Translations under genes and position numbers: made by a program
Shown here: positions 12,401 to 14,672 of the stretch, piece by piece
How the letters are laid out: each line of letters begins with the position of its first letter
Position numbering within the stretch: the stretch's first letter is position 1
Assembly: GCA_946545145.1 (NCBI GenBank)
Contig: CAMNNG010000019.1
Span: 1-14,672 of the forward strand
DNA length: 14,672 bases
Origin: an uncultured Bacillota bacterium
Lineage (GTDB): Bacteria > Bacillota > Clostridia > Peptostreptococcales > Anaerovoracaceae
Direction of reading: 5' to 3'
Notes under the pieces: generated by a model
Told to the model about the DNA's origin: nothing
What the model saw: the letters and a program-made list of their open reading frames with translations, nothing else
Database searches by the model: none

Positions 12401-14287
12401 TTATTTCATTCTTCTCATTCGTTCAAGGTGGATCAGCAAAACGTTGATATCAGCAGGGGAGACGCCCGAGATCCTTCCCGCCTGGCCGAGAGACGCAGGC
12501 TTCATCGCCGCAAGCTTCTGCCTTGCTTCGATCCTGAGACCATCGATATTCTCATAATCCAGGTCTTCAGGAAGCGCGCGCTCTTCCATGCGCTTGAACT
12601 TCTCTACCCTTTGCTGCTGCTTGGTTATGTAGCCGCTGTATTTGATGCCGACTTCAACTCTTGTCCTGATCCTTGGCGGAAGATCCGGTCTTCCCGGATC
12701 GGCAGGCGCAAGATCCTCGTATCCGATCTGCGGCCTGCGCATAAGATCGGCCAGGCTCACGGAGCCGCTGACCGGAGTGCTGCCGCATTCTTCAAGGATG
12801 GCGTTGACCGCATCCGGCGACACCTTCGTTTTTTCAAGTCTTTCGGTCTCGCTCTCTGTCATCTCCTTCATGGCCAGATATCTGTCATATCTCTCCTGAG
12901 TGGCCAGTCCGAGGCGGTAAGACTTCTCTGTCAGACGCTCATCTGCGTTGTCTTGCCTCAGAAGGAGCCTATATTCCGCTCTGGACGTCATTATTCTGTA
13001 AGGCTCATTAGTACCTTTGAGTACCAAATCGTCGATTAGAACGCCAATATAAGCCTCGTTTCTTCCGAGAACGAACGATTTTTTGTGATTTAGAGCAAGT
13101 ACGGCGTTGATTCCAGCCATCAGACCCTGGGCCGCAGCCTCCTCATAACCGGAACTTCCGTTGAACTGACCCGCGCAGAACAGGCCGGATATATCTCTGT
13201 ACTCAAGGCTCGTCTTCAGACTCGTCGGATCTATGCAGTCATATTCGATCGCATATCCCGGACGGGTGATCTTGATATTCTCGAGACCCTCGATCGTCTT
13301 ATAGAATTCTTCCTGCACATCCTCGGGAAGCGAAGTCGACATTCCCTGGATATACATCTCCTCCGTGTGAAGACCCTCGGGCTCGACGAAGAGCTGATGC
13401 CTCTTCCTGTCGGCGAACCTCTTGACCTTGTCTTCTATGGACGGACAGTAGCGCGGACCTGTGCCGACGATCTGGCCGCCGAAGAGGGCGGACCTTGAAA
13501 AATTATTTCTGATGACCGTGTGGGTCTCTTCATTTGTATATGTAAGCCAGCAGTCCTCCTGCTCCTTCGAAAGAGAATCCGTCATGAAAGAGAAGGGCGA
13601 TATCGTTTCGTCGCCCGCCTGCCTCTGCATCTTTGAATAGTCGAGCGAAGAAGCAAGCGCTCTTGCGGGCGTGCCCGTCTTGAACCTCCTCATCGGAAGG
13701 CCTTTCTTTCTCAGATTTACAGCGAGCTCCGTCGCCGGTGACATTCCGCTCGGGCCGCTTTCGTAAGCGCTTTCGCCTATGAATATCTTTCCTCCAAGGA
13801 AAGTTCCTGTGGCGAGTATGACTGCTCTGGCCCGGTACTCAGCTCCGGTTCTCAGAAGAACGCCGCTGATCTTTTTCTTTCCGTCTTCTTCATCTAAAAG
13901 TATATCTATGACCTCGCCCTGCTTAAGGTCGAGGTTTTCCTGCTGCTCGAGAGTTCGCTTCATCTCGAGATGATATTCTGTCTTATCTGCCTGGGCCCTG
14001 AGCGAATGGACGGCCGGTCCCTTTGCAGTATTGAGCATCCTCGACTGGATAAAAGTCTTGTCTATATTGATGCCCATCTGGCCGCCGAGCGCATCTATCT
14101 CATGGACCAGATGACCCTTTCCTGTACCACCGATCGCCGGGTTGCACGGCATCATGGCAACAGAAGAAAGATCCGTCGCGAGGATCAAAGTGTTCATTCC
14201 CATGCGCGCAGCAGCAAGCGCAGCTTCACATCCAGCGTGCCCTGCGCCGACGACTACTATATCGTAACTTCCCATTTCATAACTCAT
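12401..14287 (-). CDS. mnmG: tRNA uridine-5-carboxymethylaminomethyl modification enzyme MnmG (GidA)
   Basis: The product is a 628-residue FAD enzyme, the standard length. With MnmE it installs the carboxymethylaminomethyl group on U34 of certain tRNAs. The N-terminal dinucleotide fold is VVVGAGHAGCEAALAAARMG. It is followed by MPCNPAIGGTGKGH, the NAD-domain motif ATGTFLGG, GPRYCPSIEDK and FNGSSGYEEAAAQG. TNEPYRIMTSRAEYRLLLRQDNAD and the helical C-terminus (IGYEDL, KYSGYITKQQQ) are also present. All expected blocks are intact. ATG 14287 has AGGA five to six bases upstream and lies 31 bases after the mnmE stop. It is second in the mnmE-mnmG-rsmG operon. Confidence 0.98.
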   Translation of the reverse strand: MSYEMGSYDIVVVGAGHAGCEAALAAARMGMNTLILATDLSSVAMMPCNPAIGGTGKGHLVHEIDALGGQMGINIDKTFIQSRMLNTAKGPAVHSLRAQADKTEYHLEMKRTLEQQENLDLKQGEVIDILLDEEDGKKKISGVLLRTGAEYRARAVILATGTFLGGKIFIGESAYESGPSGMSPATELAVNLRKKGLPMRRFKTGTPARALASSLDYSKMQRQAGDETISPFSFMTDSLSKEQEDCWLTYTNEETHTVIRNNFSRSALFGGQIVGTGPRYCPSIEDKVKRFADRKRHQLFVEPEGLHTEEMYIQGMSTSLPEDVQEEFYKTIEGLENIKITRPGYAIEYDCIDPTSLKTSLEYRDISGLFCAGQFNGSSGYEEAAAQGLMAGINAVLALNHKKSFVLGRNEAYIGVLIDDLVLKGTNEPYRIMTSRAEYRLLLRQDNADERLTEKSYRLGLATQERYDRYLAMKEMTESETERLEKTKVSPDAVNAILEECGSTPVSGSVSLADLMRRPQIGYEDLAPADPGRPDLPPRIRTRVEVGIKYSGYITKQQQRVEKFKRMEERALPEDLDYENIDGLRIEARQKLAAMKPASLGQAGRISGVSPADINVLLIHLERMRRMK

Positions 14288-14318
14288 GTCGATCCTACTT
14301 TCCGATCATGTATCCGGC

Positions 14319-14672
14319 CTATTTGCCGAGGCAGAACCTGGCAAAAACTTCGTCTATTATGTCGCCTGTCGCTGTCTCACCGATGATCTCTCCGAGAAGA
14401 GAGCGCGACTGGTCGATATCTATCTCTATTACCTCAAGCGGCTCTGAAAGCCTTGTCATTTCTATTGCATCGCCTAATTGCGATGAAGCCTTTGAGAGCA
14501 GGTCTGCCTGTCTTGCGTTCGTAACTACGAGGCTTTCCGACTGTCTTACGACTCCTCCCGTCACCATATCGTAGACGGCATCCTCGACCGGCGCGCTGTC
14601 AGCTCCGTCGCCGAGAGATGTCTCCACGATCCTGCATCCCGGGAACCTTTTTTCTATATCTTCAGCCGAAAC
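14319..14672 (-). CDS. mnmE: tRNA modification GTPase MnmE (TrmE), C-terminal part
   Basis: The last 117 residues of MnmE are present; the N-terminus and G domain are off the right edge, so the gene is 5'-partial. The visible part begins VSAEDIEKRFPG, enters the C-terminal helical domain (VVTNARQADLLSKAS) and continues through RSLLGEIIGETATGDIIDEVFARFCLGK. The terminal F-C-L/I-G-K motif carries the conserved Cys of the family. MnmE forms a complex with MnmG encoded next door. Its place upstream of mnmG matches the common origin-proximal order. Confidence 0.96.
   Translation of the reverse strand, partial: VSAEDIEKRFPGCRIVETSLGDGADSAPVEDAVYDMVTGGVVRQSESLVVTNARQADLLSKASSQLGDAIEMTRLSEPLEVIEIDIDQSRSLLGEIIGETATGDIIDEVFARFCLGK

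Overview
The window looks like an origin-proximal stretch of a Clostridia (Firmicutes) chromosome with moderate GC. The evidence is the gene order mnmE-mnmG-rsmG-parA-parB read right to left, strong AGGAGG-type ribosome sites, frequent TTG/GTG starts, ECF vitamin transport, lipobox lipoproteins and a cobalamin riboswitch. In this conserved block oriC and dnaA normally lie just beyond mnmE, here off the right edge. Almost every gene is on the minus strand, so transcription runs away from the presumed origin; only the lysR gene is on plus. I cannot name a species.

Layout, left to right. 1-335: a complete cobalamin riboswitch aptamer on the minus strand, driving a gene off the left edge. 336-1112: a hypothetical protein with a PD-(D/E)XK-like C-terminal domain. 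1098-1376: three 40-bp degenerate repeats, one inverted relative to the other two; the inverted copy carries the start site of the hypothetical gene. 1459-5674: a tightly coupled four-gene operon encoding a DUF4430 lipoprotein, an ECF T component, a fused double ECF ATPase and an ECF S component, best read as a dedicated cobalamin (CbrTUV-type) importer. It starts from a near-consensus promoter whose predicted +1 is the A of the ATG. 5753-6130: a CsoR-family metal sensor with an N-terminal tail of 18 strictly alternating histidines, with a C-rich/G-rich palindrome upstream. 6417-7969: an NhaC-family antiporter translationally coupled to a 53-residue acidic protein, followed by a hairpin terminator. 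8203-9069: a divergent LysR regulator, probably of nhaC. 9089-9739: an unidentified lipoprotein. 9844-14672: the parB, parA, rsmG, mnmG, mnmE (partial) block.

How the parts fit. ParA/ParB with two parS sites, one at each end of the parAB pair, form the chromosome segregation system. MnmE with MnmG modify the tRNA wobble uridine, and RsmG methylates 16S rRNA. The ECF operon lies between a metal sensor and a B12 riboswitch, suggesting a cobalt/cobalamin neighbourhood, but the visible riboswitch is downstream of the operon and points away from it. No known mobile element, CRISPR array or RNA gene other than the riboswitch was seen. The less ordinary parts are the three-copy repeat, the leaderless promoter set inside a hairpin, the His-tailed CsoR, the parS-terminator overlap and the nhaC-coupled microprotein.
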